Position numbers and translations under genes: made by a program. 64,000 nt of DNA, taken from positions 186,001 to 250,000 of the forward strand of contig CAWBFD010000004.1 in assembly GCA_963788115.1 (NCBI GenBank), in the 5' to 3' direction. Of this stretch, positions 55,611 through 63,988 are shown piece after piece. Below the pieces are notes generated by a model. The model was given only the letters and a program-made list of their open reading frames with translations, did not search any database and had not been told where the DNA came from. This DNA is from CAWBFD01 sp963788115. GTDB lineage: Bacteria > Actinomycetota > Thermoleophilia > Solirubrobacterales > 70-9. The first letter of the stretch is position 1. Each line of letters opens with the position of its first letter.

Positions 55611-57719
55611 ATGCGCAGGGCAGCCCTCGTCGTGTGTTTGGCGGCGGCATTCGGCGGATCACTGGTAGCGGCGGGGAGCGCCGTCGCTCAGGCTCCGCCC
55701 GATTCCGAGTTCGAGAAGGTGACGCTCAACGACATGCCCCCCGGCGGGCCGGTGCAGGGCGAGCCGATGGACCTCGCCGTGTTGCCGGACGGGCGTGTGC
55801 TGCATACCACGCGCCGGGGCCAGGTCTGGCTGCACGATCCCGCGACGGGCCGGAACACGCTCGCCGCCGAGCCCGACCTCTACACGCACGACGAAGAGGG
55901 TCTGCAGGGCATCGCGATCGATCCCAACTTCGAGAAGAACAAGCGGATCTACCTCTACTACTCGCCGCCTCTCGATACCCCGGTCGACGACCCGGTGACG
56001 CCGGTCAACGAGGGCGACAACCCGGGCTTCGGGACCGCGGAGGACTTCGAGCCCTACAAGGGCCTGATCCGGCTCTCGACGTTCATGTGGAAGAAGGACC
56101 ACCTGGCGCTCAACTCGGAGCGGCAGATCATCGACGTTCCCGTCGATCGCGGCATCTGCTGCCACGTCGGCGGGGACATCGTCTTCGACAGGGCCGGCAA
56201 CTTGATCATGTCCACCGGCGACGACACCAACCCGTTCGAGTCGGATGGCTACACGCCGATCGACGAGCGCCCGGACCGCAACCCGGCCTTCGACGCCCAG
56301 CGCAGCGCGGCGAACACCAACGACCTGCGGGGAAAGATCCTGCGCATCCGACCCAACCCGAAACAGGGCGGATACACGATCCCGGACGGCAACCTGTTCC
56401 CAGCGGGGACCCCGAACACCCGCCCCGAGATCTACGCGATGGGCTTCCGCAACCCCTTCCGGATCGAGATCAACCACGAGACGGATGACCTCTACGTGGC
56501 CGATTACTCGCCCGACAATGACCAGGCGGATCCGCTGCGCGGGCCCGCGGGGCAGGGCAAGTGGACGATCATCCGCGAGCCCGGCAACTACGGCTGGCCA
56601 TATTGCGCGACCGCCGAGCTGCCGTACGTGGACTACAACTTCGCGACCGGCGCGTCGGGCGCGACGTTCGACTGCGCCAACCCCGTGAACGAGTCGCCCC
56701 ACAACACCGGCCTGCGTGAGCTGCCGCCGGTGACGCAGCCCGACGTCTGGTACTCGTACACCCCGTCGGCCGTGTTCCCCGAGCTCGGTACGGGCGGCAT
56801 CGGGCCGATGGGCGGCCCCGCGTACGACTTCGACCCCGCGAACGCCGGCCCGCCCGCGTGGCCCGAGTACTTCGACGGAGTGCCGCTCTTCTACGAGTGG
56901 ACCCGCGACTACATCAAGGAGTTCCGGCTCAACGACGCCGGGGAGGTGGCCGAGATCAACCCGGTCTTGGACACGCTCGGTCCCGCTCGCGGTGACGACG
57001 CAACGCTCGACAACGGGATGGACATGGAGTTCGGGCCCGACGGCGCGCTCTATACGGTCGAGTACGGCGACGGGTTCTTCGTCGATGCCCCGGAGGCGCA
57101 ACTCGCCCGGATCGACTACATCGGGCCGGGCGGCAACCACGCCCCACAGGTCCAGGTGTCCGCTAGCCCCGAAGCGGGGTTGGAGGCGCCGCTCACGGTC
57201 TCGTTCTCGAGCGCGGGCACGAGCGATCCCGACGGCGACCAGCTCTCCTACGAGTGGTACCTCGACGACAACGACAAGGTGGACTCCACCCAGCCCAACC
57301 CGTCGTTCACGTACAGGAAGGAGGGCGTCTACCTGGCCACCCTCAATGCGACCGACGAGCACGGCCGCTCGGCTTCGAGCTTCGTCGCGATCACGGTCGG
57401 CAACCAGGAGCCGGAGGTCGAGCTTTCCACGACTCCGGCCCCCGGGGAGCCGTTCGCGTTCGGCGACGCCGTGAGCTACACGGTCGAGGTGACGGACGAG
57501 GCAGCGATCGACTGCGACCAGGTCCAGGTGCACTACCTCGTCGGCCACGACACCCACGCCCACGACCAGTCGACCACCGCCGGCTGTGAGGGCACGATCC
57601 AGACCACGGTGCCCACGGGGCACGACCCCGGCGAGATCGCGGCGGTGTTCGTCGCCGAGTACACCGACCCGGGTGGCCTGGTGGGCAGCGACCAGGTGGT
57701 GCTGGAGCCGGGCGGCTGA
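55611..57719 (+). CDS. Secreted PQQ-dependent sugar dehydrogenase-like protein with PKD domain
   Basis: 702 residues. Signal peptide (AALVVCLAAAFGGSLVAAGSAVAQA), then a six-bladed glucose/sorbosone dehydrogenase propeller (about 45-510): MDLAVLPDGRVLHTTRRGQV, EEGLQGIAIDPNFEKN, HVGGDIVFDRAGNLIMSTGDD, LRGKILRI, YAMGFRNPFRIEI, GPDGALYTVEYGDG. Next a PKD domain (about 525-610, TSDPDGDQLSYEWYLDD) and an Ig-like tail. Such proteins oxidise sugars or bind polysaccharide outside the cell. ATG at 55611 has AGGAGGT six bases upstream. Divergent from the isomerase-like gene. Confidence 0.88.
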   Translation: MRRAALVVCLAAAFGGSLVAAGSAVAQAPPDSEFEKVTLNDMPPGGPVQGEPMDLAVLPDGRVLHTTRRGQVWLHDPATGRNTLAAEPDLYTHDEEGLQGIAIDPNFEKNKRIYLYYSPPLDTPVDDPVTPVNEGDNPGFGTAEDFEPYKGLIRLSTFMWKKDHLALNSERQIIDVPVDRGICCHVGGDIVFDRAGNLIMSTGDDTNPFESDGYTPIDERPDRNPAFDAQRSAANTNDLRGKILRIRPNPKQGGYTIPDGNLFPAGTPNTRPEIYAMGFRNPFRIEINHETDDLYVADYSPDNDQADPLRGPAGQGKWTIIREPGNYGWPYCATAELPYVDYNFATGASGATFDCANPVNESPHNTGLRELPPVTQPDVWYSYTPSAVFPELGTGGIGPMGGPAYDFDPANAGPPAWPEYFDGVPLFYEWTRDYIKEFRLNDAGEVAEINPVLDTLGPARGDDATLDNGMDMEFGPDGALYTVEYGDGFFVDAPEAQLARIDYIGPGGNHAPQVQVSASPEAGLEAPLTVSFSSAGTSDPDGDQLSYEWYLDDNDKVDSTQPNPSFTYRKEGVYLATLNATDEHGRSASSFVAITVGNQEPEVELSTTPAPGEPFAFGDAVSYTVEVTDEAAIDCDQVQVHYLVGHDTHAHDQSTTAGCEGTIQTTVPTGHDPGEIAAVFVAEYTDPGGLVGSDQVVLEPGG

Positions 57720-57740
57720 TCCCGGAATACATCGATGCAG

Positions 57741-57769
57741 CGCGCGGGGTGCCGGTTGCGCCCCGCGCG
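57741..57769 (+). terminator. GC-rich hairpin after the sugar dehydrogenase gene
   Basis: The 9-bp stem CGCGCGGGG / CCCCGCGCG with an 11-base loop lies 22 bases after the stop and between convergent genes. No T-tract. Confidence 0.5.
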
Positions 57770-57780
57770 TGCGGCAACCG

Positions 57781-58782
57781 CTACGTCTGCGTCACCCGTC
57801 GGGGAACGGCTGCACGGGGATCCCGTGGTCGGTGTCGCGCATGCCGATCTCGTACGCGGCGGCGCCCTTCACCTCGAGGCTTCTCGGCGGCGCGCCGTCG
57901 AGGTCTGAGCTCGAGCTCCAGGTCGGAGATCGAGCAGTTGAGCGTGTTGTGCTCGGGCCCGGCCGGATCGGCGTAGACCCAGGCGACGATGTTGCGCGGC
58001 TCGGCCGAGACCCGACCGCGGAGCTTCACGCCCCGGCCGGCGAGCTCGAACCCACACCCGGTGGGACCGTCGTCGATCCTCGTCGACAGCACCTTGTCGA
58101 ACCCTCCGAGCCGATGCTCGATGCCGTCGAGGCGCAGCATGCCGTTGGCGACCCACGGCGTCGTCACCGGCCCCAGCTTGATCCTGCCGGCGGCGATGTC
58201 GAGGTACGCATCGGGTTGCGCGTCGAGCTCGGACCCCTGGACCCAGACCCAGCGCTCCGCGTGCTCGGCGCCCCAGTTGTGACCGATCATCCCCGGCCAG
58301 CGCTCGACCGCGATGCGCTCGTCCCCGACGGTGAGGGTTCCGTCGAACACGGCAGCCGGATGGGGGCTGAGGAACTTCGTCCGCGGCAGGGGAGCGCTGT
58401 AGAGGCGCTCGTACGGGAGGTGGCGGAAGGGACTGGCGCGGTCGGTGAAGTCGAGCTCCCAGCTCGCGTCTAGCGCCCCGCCCGAGATCGTCCCGGTGGC
58501 GCGCCCCGGCTCGAGGCGGGCCCCGTCGAGCTCGACATAGGCGCCCTCGGGCGCCGAGAGCTCAGTGGCGGGAAAGGTGACCTTGCTCGCCCGCGGCCCA
58601 TCGGCGGCGGCATCGAACAGGGTCAGCCAGAGCGAGGCCGTCCCCGCCTCGCCGGGCCGCTTGTGGTGGGTGTGGCGGATCCAGATCGCCTGGCCGCCGT
58701 TCGGCCGCGCCGCCTTCACGTAGAAGCTCTCGTACTGCCCGGCGTCTCGTGTGACGCCCGGGAACCTCGCCTCGGTCCTCAC
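57781..58782 (-). CDS. CrtC/AttH-like lipocalin-fold protein with probable 3' frameshift
   Basis: 333 residues as read. Two lipocalin-like halves with SFYVKAARPNGGQAIWIRHT, FDGTLTVGDERIAVERWPG and the hallmark GHNWGAEHAERWVWVQGS, as in hydroxyneurosporene hydratase (CrtC)/AttH-related proteins. Up to LELELR the sequence is sensible; beyond it the frame becomes Arg-rich. A one-base shift near 57905-57915 would continue as APPRSLEVKGAAAYEIGMRD and end GIPVQPFPDG at a TGA (57792-57794), which looks like a true C terminus. The actual gene may therefore end at 57792. Lipid-like substrates are possible, but the function is unknown. Confidence 0.7.
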   Translation of the reverse strand: MRTEARFPGVTRDAGQYESFYVKAARPNGGQAIWIRHTHHKRPGEAGTASLWLTLFDAAADGPRASKVTFPATELSAPEGAYVELDGARLEPGRATGTISGGALDASWELDFTDRASPFRHLPYERLYSAPLPRTKFLSPHPAAVFDGTLTVGDERIAVERWPGMIGHNWGAEHAERWVWVQGSELDAQPDAYLDIAAGRIKLGPVTTPWVANGMLRLDGIEHRLGGFDKVLSTRIDDGPTGCGFELAGRGVKLRGRVSAEPRNIVAWVYADPAGPEHNTLNCSISDLELELRPRRRAAEKPRGEGRRRVRDRHARHRPRDPRAAVPRRVTQT

Positions 58783-58803
58783 CGTGGCCGCGACCCTACC
58801 GGG

Positions 58804-59229
58804 TCAGCTGGCGCGGTCGCGCTCCTCCGCCCGGGCGGCGCGCACCGACATGGTCGCCCTGTCTCGGTCGGCGAAGATCTCGAGTCGCACGACCTTGCCG
58901 TCACGCAGCTCGAAGACGTGCGCGCCCGGTTGGCGCACCTCGACCCCGCTGCCCCTGCCCCGTCCGTGATAGGTCACGAGGACGACGACCTGGTCACCGA
59001 GCTCGATGTATTCGTCCGCCTCCACACGCCACTGCTCCCACTCGCTGAGCCAGCTGCGTAGGCGCGGATTCGGATCGCGCCGGTCGTCGTAGACGCCGGC
59101 GAGCCCAGGGAACTCGTCGGACCACCCCCATTCCATCTGCGGGTGGTAGACCTCGAAGCGTGGCCGCCAGTTGCCGCGACCCCATTCCGCATAGATGGGG
59201 CGGATCAGGTCGGCATTGCCCGGCGCCAT
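58804..59229 (-). CDS. SnoaL/NTF2-like family protein
   Basis: 141 residues, cone-shaped NTF2-like fold: helix NADLIRPIYAEWGRGNWRP, MEWGWSDEFPGLAGVYDD (strand and loop with Trp), WSLSEWEQWRVEADEYIELG-like region, then QVVVLVTYHGRGRGSG and HVFELRDGKVVRLEIFADR, the common ending of SnoaL-like proteins. Members bind small hydrophobic ligands or act as isomerases; no catalytic residues can be fixed here. Start ATG at 59229. Confidence 0.82.
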   Translation of the reverse strand: MAPGNADLIRPIYAEWGRGNWRPRFEVYHPQMEWGWSDEFPGLAGVYDDRRDPNPRLRSWLSEWEQWRVEADEYIELGDQVVVLVTYHGRGRGSGVEVRQPGAHVFELRDGKVVRLEIFADRDRATMSVRAARAEERDRAS

Positions 59230-59262
59230 GGCATCAGCCTAGACCGCCGTACGCACGGGGCG

Positions 59263-60369
59263 TTAGCTCCAGCGATCCCAGCGGCGCAGGAACTTGGTCA
59301 CGGTGGACATGGCGTGGCCGCCTCCGTACCAATCGCCCTTCCAGAGCTCGAAGTGCAGGTGGCAGCCCGACGCGTTGCCGGTCGCCCCAACCCCTCCGAT
59401 CCGCTGGCCGGCCTTGACGCGCTCCCCCTTGTCCACGACCGCGGGCTTGCGGAGATGCATGTAGACGTAGTCGTGCTGATTCCGCTTGCCGTCGATCACG
59501 ACGTAGTATCCGGCGCCGCCGGCCTGGTAGGCCTTCCACTGCACCCGTCCGGCACGGGCGGCGACAAGCCTGGCGCCGCACCTGGCTCCGACGTCCTGGC
59601 CCTTGTGGCCGCGGCCGGCGCCCCACCCGTCCCAGTAGTCGTGCCTTGCGCGAACGGGAAACTTATGGGGGTAGAGGCGAACTGCGCGGTTGCCGTCCGC
59701 ACGCCGGCGGTCGAGGATCGCGCCGCCCTTCTGGACCACGCGGAAGTAGTAGACGCCCTTCCCAGGCTCGCCGCCGTGACGCCTGGTCCCGTTCCAGCTA
59801 ACGGTCCTCCTGTCGCCCGGCACGACGTCCTGCTCCCGCCAGCCTCGGACGACTCGGCGGCTACCCTTCTTCAACACCTGGACCCGCAGGTCGCGCGTCC
59901 GGTTCCCCCCGATCTCGAACCGGAACACCGCCTCGGGCTTGCCGCGGTAGATAACGCGACCCGGAGCCGCCCTCTGGAGCTTGAGATTGGTCACACCGTC
60001 CCCGCGGCGAGCGCGGCGGTCACCTTCCCCGCCGCCGGCGGCGGCGGTGGTGCCACCCCCTCCGGTCGTCTCCGAAGCGTCGTCGCTCGCCCCCTCCTCG
60101 GCGGGCGTCTCATCCGTTGTCTCCGCGGCCTCGTCGCTCCGTGCGGCCGTCTCCTCTCCCGTGGGAATGACGGCCTCGTCGGTAACGGCCGGCTCGCTGG
60201 CCGACGGCTCGAGGCCATCGGCCGAGTCGGCCTCGGTCACCGTCTGGGCTGAGGCGGCGCCCCCGCCGACGCAGACGACGGCGATCGCGGCGCCGAGCAG
60301 GATTCGGGGGTAGCGTGGGTCGCGCCGCCGCGTTCTACGGTGGCCTTCGCCCGGGGTGGTGGATGTCAA
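59263..60369 (-). CDS. M23 (LytM) family cell-wall peptidase
   Basis: 368 residues. Signal/anchor segment (ILLGAAIAVVCVGGGAASAQ, about 23-42), an acidic Thr/Ser-rich linker (to about 105), a beta-rich domain (about 125-225, VIYRGKPEAVFRFEIGG) and the M23 domain at the C terminus with zinc ligands H and D in GHKGQDVG and HLHFELWKG (H-x-H). The protein probably cuts or binds peptidoglycan peptides outside the membrane. The TTG start at 60369 has the Shine-Dalgarno GAGGAGG (60378-60384) eight bases upstream. A ydaO-type riboswitch precedes it, linking it to c-di-AMP as for other actinobacterial wall hydrolases. Confidence 0.88.
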   Translation of the reverse strand: MTSTTPGEGHRRTRRRDPRYPRILLGAAIAVVCVGGGAASAQTVTEADSADGLEPSASEPAVTDEAVIPTGEETAARSDEAAETTDETPAEEGASDDASETTGGGGTTAAAGGGEGDRRARRGDGVTNLKLQRAAPGRVIYRGKPEAVFRFEIGGNRTRDLRVQVLKKGSRRVVRGWREQDVVPGDRRTVSWNGTRRHGGEPGKGVYYFRVVQKGGAILDRRRADGNRAVRLYPHKFPVRARHDYWDGWGAGRGHKGQDVGARCGARLVAARAGRVQWKAYQAGGAGYYVVIDGKRNQHDYVYMHLRKPAVVDKGERVKAGQRIGGVGATGNASGCHLHFELWKGDWYGGGHAMSTVTKFLRRWDRWS

Positions 60370-60392
60370 AGCTCGCGCCTCCTCTTTCTCGG

Positions 60393-60525
60393 GCCTGCGG
60401 GGTTAGCTGACGGGCTCGCGCTGAAAGAGCGGCGCTACGGACCAGCCGGTCCGATTCGCCCCGTGGAGGCACGCCTCCGTATTTGGTTCCCCCGCCCCCT
60501 GGGCCGTGGCCCGTGGGCGTTAGGC
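60393..60525 (-). ncRNA. ydaO-type c-di-AMP riboswitch upstream of the M23 peptidase
   Basis: On the minus strand the leader shows conserved segments of the ydaO/yuaA class in order: GGGGGAACCA (60493-60484), GGGGCGAATC (60462-60453), a CCGTAGC turn, and GTCAGCTAACCCCGCAGGC (60411-60393). GCCT near 60525 and AGGC near 60393 can close the outer stem. The class senses c-di-AMP and in Actinobacteria often precedes cell-wall peptidase genes. It ends 9 bases before the Shine-Dalgarno, so effects on translation or on a hairpin in between are both possible. Confidence 0.85.
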
Positions 60526-60543
60526 AAGTCTTAAGGCCGCATG

Positions 60544-60571
60544 AGTATACAGAGACAATCGGAGCGGTCAG
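60544..60571 (-). promoter_or_regulatory. Candidate promoter for the riboswitch-M23 transcript
   Basis: -10 TATACT (60549-60544) and -35 CTGACC (60571-60566) with a 16-base spacer, on the minus strand. It overlaps the last codons of ychF and would start transcription near 60537, just ahead of the riboswitch. Confidence 0.5.
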
Positions 60572-61644
60572 TGGCGGATCGTGATCACGTCCCCCTCACG
60601 GACCAGGTATCCACGTCCCTCGACGCGCAGCAGGCCTCGCGCTCGGGCGTCGGCGTAGCCACCCGCGCTGACCAGCGCGTCCCACGGGATGACCTCGGCC
60701 TTGACGAAACCGGCCTGGATGTCGCCGTGAATTGTCCCGGCGGCGTGGTGCACGGTCGAGCCCGCCGGCAGGCTTCGGGCGGTCGCCTCCGTGCCCTCGT
60801 GGGCGGTGAAGAAGGTGATCAGCCCGAGCAGGCTCCAGGCCGCGCGGACGAGGCGCTCGAGCCCCGACTCGGCGATCCCCAGCTCGGCCCGCATCTGAGA
60901 CCGCTCGTCCGGGTCCGAGAGCTCGACCAGCTCCGCCTCGATCCGCGCGCTGATCGCGACCGCACCGGCGCCGGTGGCGTTCGCCCGCCCTGAGACGGCC
61001 GGGGGCACCTCGTCCAGCCCCTCCTCGACATTGGCGACGTAGAGCATCGGCTTGGAGGTCAGCGCCTGCAGCCGCAGCGGCGCCTCGGCGGCCGCCTCGG
61101 GCACGGGCACCCCGCGGACCGGGCGGCCCGCCTCGAGCGCCGCCACCACCCCCTCGAGCCACCCTCGCTCGGCCTCCGCCTCCGCGTCGCCGGAGCGCGC
61201 CTGCTTCGCCACCCGGTCGAGCCGCCCGGCCGCGGTTTCGAGATCGGCGGCGCGAAGCTCGGCTTCGACCAGCTCGATGTCGGCGACGGGATCGATCCGC
61301 CCCTCCGGGTGTGGGACCCCCGGGGTCTCATGGCAGCGGACCACGTGGCAGATCGCGTCGGTCTCGCGGATCGCCGCCAGGAACTGGTTGCCGAGCCCTT
61401 CTCCCCGCGAGGCGCCGCGGACCAGTCCGGCGATGTCCCAGAACTCGATCGTCTCATGGACCACATCGGACGAGCCCACGGTCTCGGCGACCCGCTCGAG
61501 CCGCTCGTCGGGGACGCCGACGATCGCCATGTTCGGGTCGATCGTGGTGAACGGATACTCGCCGGTCGGAGCGCCCGCGCCGGTGAGCGCGTTGAACAGG
61601 GTCGACTTGCCCGCGTTCGGCAGGCCGACGATCCCGACCTTCAC
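60568..61644 (-). CDS. ychF: Ribosome-binding ATPase YchF (Obg family)
   Basis: 358-residue TRAFAC P-loop protein that prefers ATP to GTP. G1 GLPNAGKSTLFNAL, G2/switch region PFTTIDPNMAIVGVPDERL, G3 DIAGLVRGASRGEGLGNQFL, altered G4 (YVANVEEG, the NxxE form that explains ATP use), and a TGS domain at the C terminus (FFTAHEGTEATARSLPAG, AGTIHGDIQAGFVKAEVI). It takes part in translation and stress responses. Start GTG at 61644 overlaps the PAP2 stop (GTGA). Confidence 0.95.
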   Translation of the reverse strand: MKVGIVGLPNAGKSTLFNALTGAGAPTGEYPFTTIDPNMAIVGVPDERLERVAETVGSSDVVHETIEFWDIAGLVRGASRGEGLGNQFLAAIRETDAICHVVRCHETPGVPHPEGRIDPVADIELVEAELRAADLETAAGRLDRVAKQARSGDAEAEAERGWLEGVVAALEAGRPVRGVPVPEAAAEAPLRLQALTSKPMLYVANVEEGLDEVPPAVSGRANATGAGAVAISARIEAELVELSDPDERSQMRAELGIAESGLERLVRAAWSLLGLITFFTAHEGTEATARSLPAGSTVHHAAGTIHGDIQAGFVKAEVIPWDALVSAGGYADARARGLLRVEGRGYLVREGDVITIRH

Positions 61645-62330
61645 CTGGCGATCGTGGCTCGGGTGCCGTCCACAGACCCGGCGGCGTCGGGTGCGGCAGC
61701 GGCCGGCGCCTCATCAGCCGCGCGCCGCTTCGGCTCACCGTCGAGGCCCGGCACCAGCCGCCCCAGGACCGCGCCGAGCGCAGCTCCCGCCAGGACGTCG
61801 GAGGGGTAGTGCATGCCGAGATACGGGCGGGAGAGGCAGATTCCCGCCGCCAGCGCGTACAGAGCCGGACGGCCCGTTGGGGCCACGCGGCCAATGGCGG
61901 TGGCGCCGGCCAGCGAGGAGGTCGCGTGAGCAGAGGGGAACGACAGCTTGGTCGGGGCTCGCGCCAGCGGTGGGTGACCCTCGATCAGCGGCCGCTCGCG
62001 TCCGACCGCGAGCTTCACGCCGAAGTTGACACCGACCGCGACCGGGCCGACCGCGGCACCGGCCAGCCACCGAGCGCGTCGCGCAGGGTCGGCCGCAGCG
62101 CCGCCGAGGCCGATCGCGGCCCAGACGCCCGCCCACTCGCCGACGAGACCGAGGGTGCCCATGACCGCGCCGGGAACCGGCCCGTGCCCACGCGTCCGCA
62201 GCACGCGCAGGGCCCGCTGGTCGAGATCGCCGAGGACCCTCACAAGGGGATGGCGCTGCCGCTTCGCCTGGCTTCGCCACCGGATCAGGCGCCGGCGCGG
62301 CTCGGGGGTTCGCTCACGCGTGATCCGCAC
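61641..62330 (-). CDS. PAP2 family phosphatase
   Basis: 229-residue integral membrane lipid-phosphate phosphatase. The three family motifs are KLAVGRERP (K-x6-R-P), PSAHA (PSGH-like) and SRPYLGMHYPSD (S-R-x5-H-x3-D). About five hydrophobic segments lie between. Likely acts on undecaprenyl pyrophosphate or phosphatidate at the outer face. GTG at 62330 was chosen; the tail after about residue 195 is Ala/Pro-rich. Coupled to ychF by a GTGA overlap and divergent from the BtrH-like gene. Confidence 0.88.
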   Translation of the reverse strand: MRITRERTPEPRRRLIRWRSQAKRQRHPLVRVLGDLDQRALRVLRTRGHGPVPGAVMGTLGLVGEWAGVWAAIGLGGAAADPARRARWLAGAAVGPVAVGVNFGVKLAVGRERPLIEGHPPLARAPTKLSFPSAHATSSLAGATAIGRVAPTGRPALYALAAGICLSRPYLGMHYPSDVLAGAALGAVLGRLVPGLDGEPKRRAADEAPAAAAPDAAGSVDGTRATIAR

Positions 62331-62394
62331 GCGGTGAGGATACGGCGACCGTTCGGCGCCGACCGACCGGTGCGACCCGCGTAGCCTTCCGGCG

Positions 62395-63414
62395 ATGTCG
62401 GAGAACGCGATCACGGTGCCGGGCTACCGGCATGTCCCGGGGAACCACTGCGGCTCGACCGCGCTTCGCAACCTGCTTGCCTATCACGGCCTCGAGCTGA
62501 CCGAGGACATGGCCTTCGGGCTCGGCGCCGGCGCCTGCTTCTACTACGTGGCGCTGTCCGATCAGTCGCCCTCGCGGTTCACGAATGGCCGAGTCGGCAA
62601 GCTCGAGGAGCAGTTCGTCGAGCTCACAGGCGTCCCGCTGCGGCTGCGCACCCACGACGATCCCGGGCGCGCCTGGCGCGCGGCCAAGGCCGTCGTCGAC
62701 GCGGGCCGCCCGGCGCTGCTACTGACCGACCTCTATCACCTCGACCACTACGGCAGCTCCGCCCACTTCCCGGGCCACGCCGTGGTCCTCGCCGGCTATG
62801 ACGACGAGGTCGCCTACCTCTCCGACACCGGCTTCGAGGAGCTGCAGACCACCACCCTCGAAAGCCTCAAGCGGGCGCGCCACGAGGGCAACCTGATCTT
62901 CCCGCTTGCGGGAGAGATGTTCGACCTGCCCGACGGCGAGACGCCGGAAGACCTGCGGGGCGCGGTTCCGGCGGCGATCTCCCGGAACGCGGATCAAATG
63001 ATCGAGCCGGCGCTGGGCCAGTACCAGGGCCTGCCGGCCTTGCGCCGGTTCGCAGCCGAGGTTGGCGAGTGGCCCTCGACGGTCGACGACTGGCGCTGGT
63101 GCGCTCGCTTCAACTACCAGGTGATCGAGCGGCGGGGCACCGGAGGCGGCAACTTCCGGCTCATGTACGCGCGCTTCCTGGAGCAGGCGACGTACGCCGA
63201 GTCCGAGCTGGCGGCGTCCGCGGCGGGCCGATGGACCGAGCTTGCGCTCGCGCTGCTGGCGGCCAGCGAGGCCGAGCGGCCGGAGCCCCGCCTGTGGGCG
63301 CGCGTGGCCGCCGAGGCGGAGGCGGTGCTCGATGCCGAGGAACGGCTCTGGCTCGCGCTCAGGCGGGAACGAGCCGCGCGAAATAGCCGAACGGAGGGCC
63401 CGAGCGCCCGGTGA
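62395..63414 (+). CDS. BtrH N-terminal/DUF4872 domain protein
   Basis: 339 residues. N-terminal papain/C39-like BtrH domain: GNHCGSTALRNLLAYHGLEL with the likely nucleophile C19, and HFPGHAVVLAGYDDEVAYLSD with the His of the dyad; C-terminal helical DUF4872 region from about residue 180. BtrH moves an acyl group from a carrier protein onto butirosin; relatives here may be acyltransferases or peptidases with other substrates. A -10 TAGCCT ends 7 bases before the ATG (leaderless mRNA). The 3' end overlaps the next convergent gene by 56 bases. Confidence 0.82.
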   Translation: MSENAITVPGYRHVPGNHCGSTALRNLLAYHGLELTEDMAFGLGAGACFYYVALSDQSPSRFTNGRVGKLEEQFVELTGVPLRLRTHDDPGRAWRAAKAVVDAGRPALLLTDLYHLDHYGSSAHFPGHAVVLAGYDDEVAYLSDTGFEELQTTTLESLKRARHEGNLIFPLAGEMFDLPDGETPEDLRGAVPAAISRNADQMIEPALGQYQGLPALRRFAAEVGEWPSTVDDWRWCARFNYQVIERRGTGGGNFRLMYARFLEQATYAESELAASAAGRWTELALALLAASEAERPEPRLWARVAAEAEAVLDAEERLWLALRRERAARNSRTEGPSAR

Positions 63415-63988
63415 GGCGAAGCCCGGCGTCGCGGCCGAGGCGCTCGAGCGCCCCGGTTGAGGTGAAGTGGGGATCGCCGGCGATCTCACCGACGATCAGG
63501 CGCCCCGATGGCTTCAGCACCCGGGCGATCTCGCGCATGGCTCCGTCCTGGTCTGGGATCTCGCCGAGGACGGCGACGAGCACGACCCCATCGATCGAGT
63601 CCTCCTCGTACGGGAGGGCCGTGGCGTCACCCTGGGTCGGGACCACGTTCGACATGCCCCGCTCGCCGGCGCGCCGCATGGTGTGGTCGAGCATGTCGCG
63701 TTGCAGGTCGAGGATCTCGACCGCGCCCTCCGGGCCGACCCAGTCGGCCAGATCCAGCGTGTAATACCCCGTGCCGGGGCCGATCTCGAGCAGGCGCTCG
63801 CCCGGTTGAGGCTCGAGCACCCGGTGAAGGCGCTCGCGGGTGATCAGGGGATGTGGCGCCTGGACCCAGAACCGCTGGCTGTACGGACACGCGGACGGGT
63901 GTCTGCGCCACCACCAGGCGGCGGCGAGCACCGCCAGTGCGGCCAGGAGGAAAAGCCGTCGCGGCCTAGTGACGAAGTCACGGGTCAT
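63359..63988 (-). CDS. Membrane-anchored class I SAM-dependent methyltransferase
   Basis: 209 residues. One N-terminal hydrophobic segment (LFLLAALAVLAAAWWW, about 12-27), then a methyltransferase domain with SAM motif I LLEIGPGTGYYTLDLA, acidic post-I EILDLQRD, motif II GDATALPYEEDSIDGVVLVA and VLKPSGRLIVGE. Similar to UbiE/Methyltransf_11 enzymes; the anchor suggests a lipid or quinone-like substrate. Complete, with ATG at 63988 twelve bases from the window end. Confidence 0.85.
   Translation of the reverse strand: MTRDFVTRPRRLFLLAALAVLAAAWWWRRHPSACPYSQRFWVQAPHPLITRERLHRVLEPQPGERLLEIGPGTGYYTLDLADWVGPEGAVEILDLQRDMLDHTMRRAGERGMSNVVPTQGDATALPYEEDSIDGVVLVAVLGEIPDQDGAMREIARVLKPSGRLIVGEIAGDPHFTSTGALERLGRDAGLRLTGRSGPPFGYFARLVPA

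Noticed and set aside
55659..57623. 654-codon open frame antisense to the sugar dehydrogenase
   Set aside because: Val/Arg/Asp-rich shadow frame; the plus strand has signal peptide, propeller and PKD domain.
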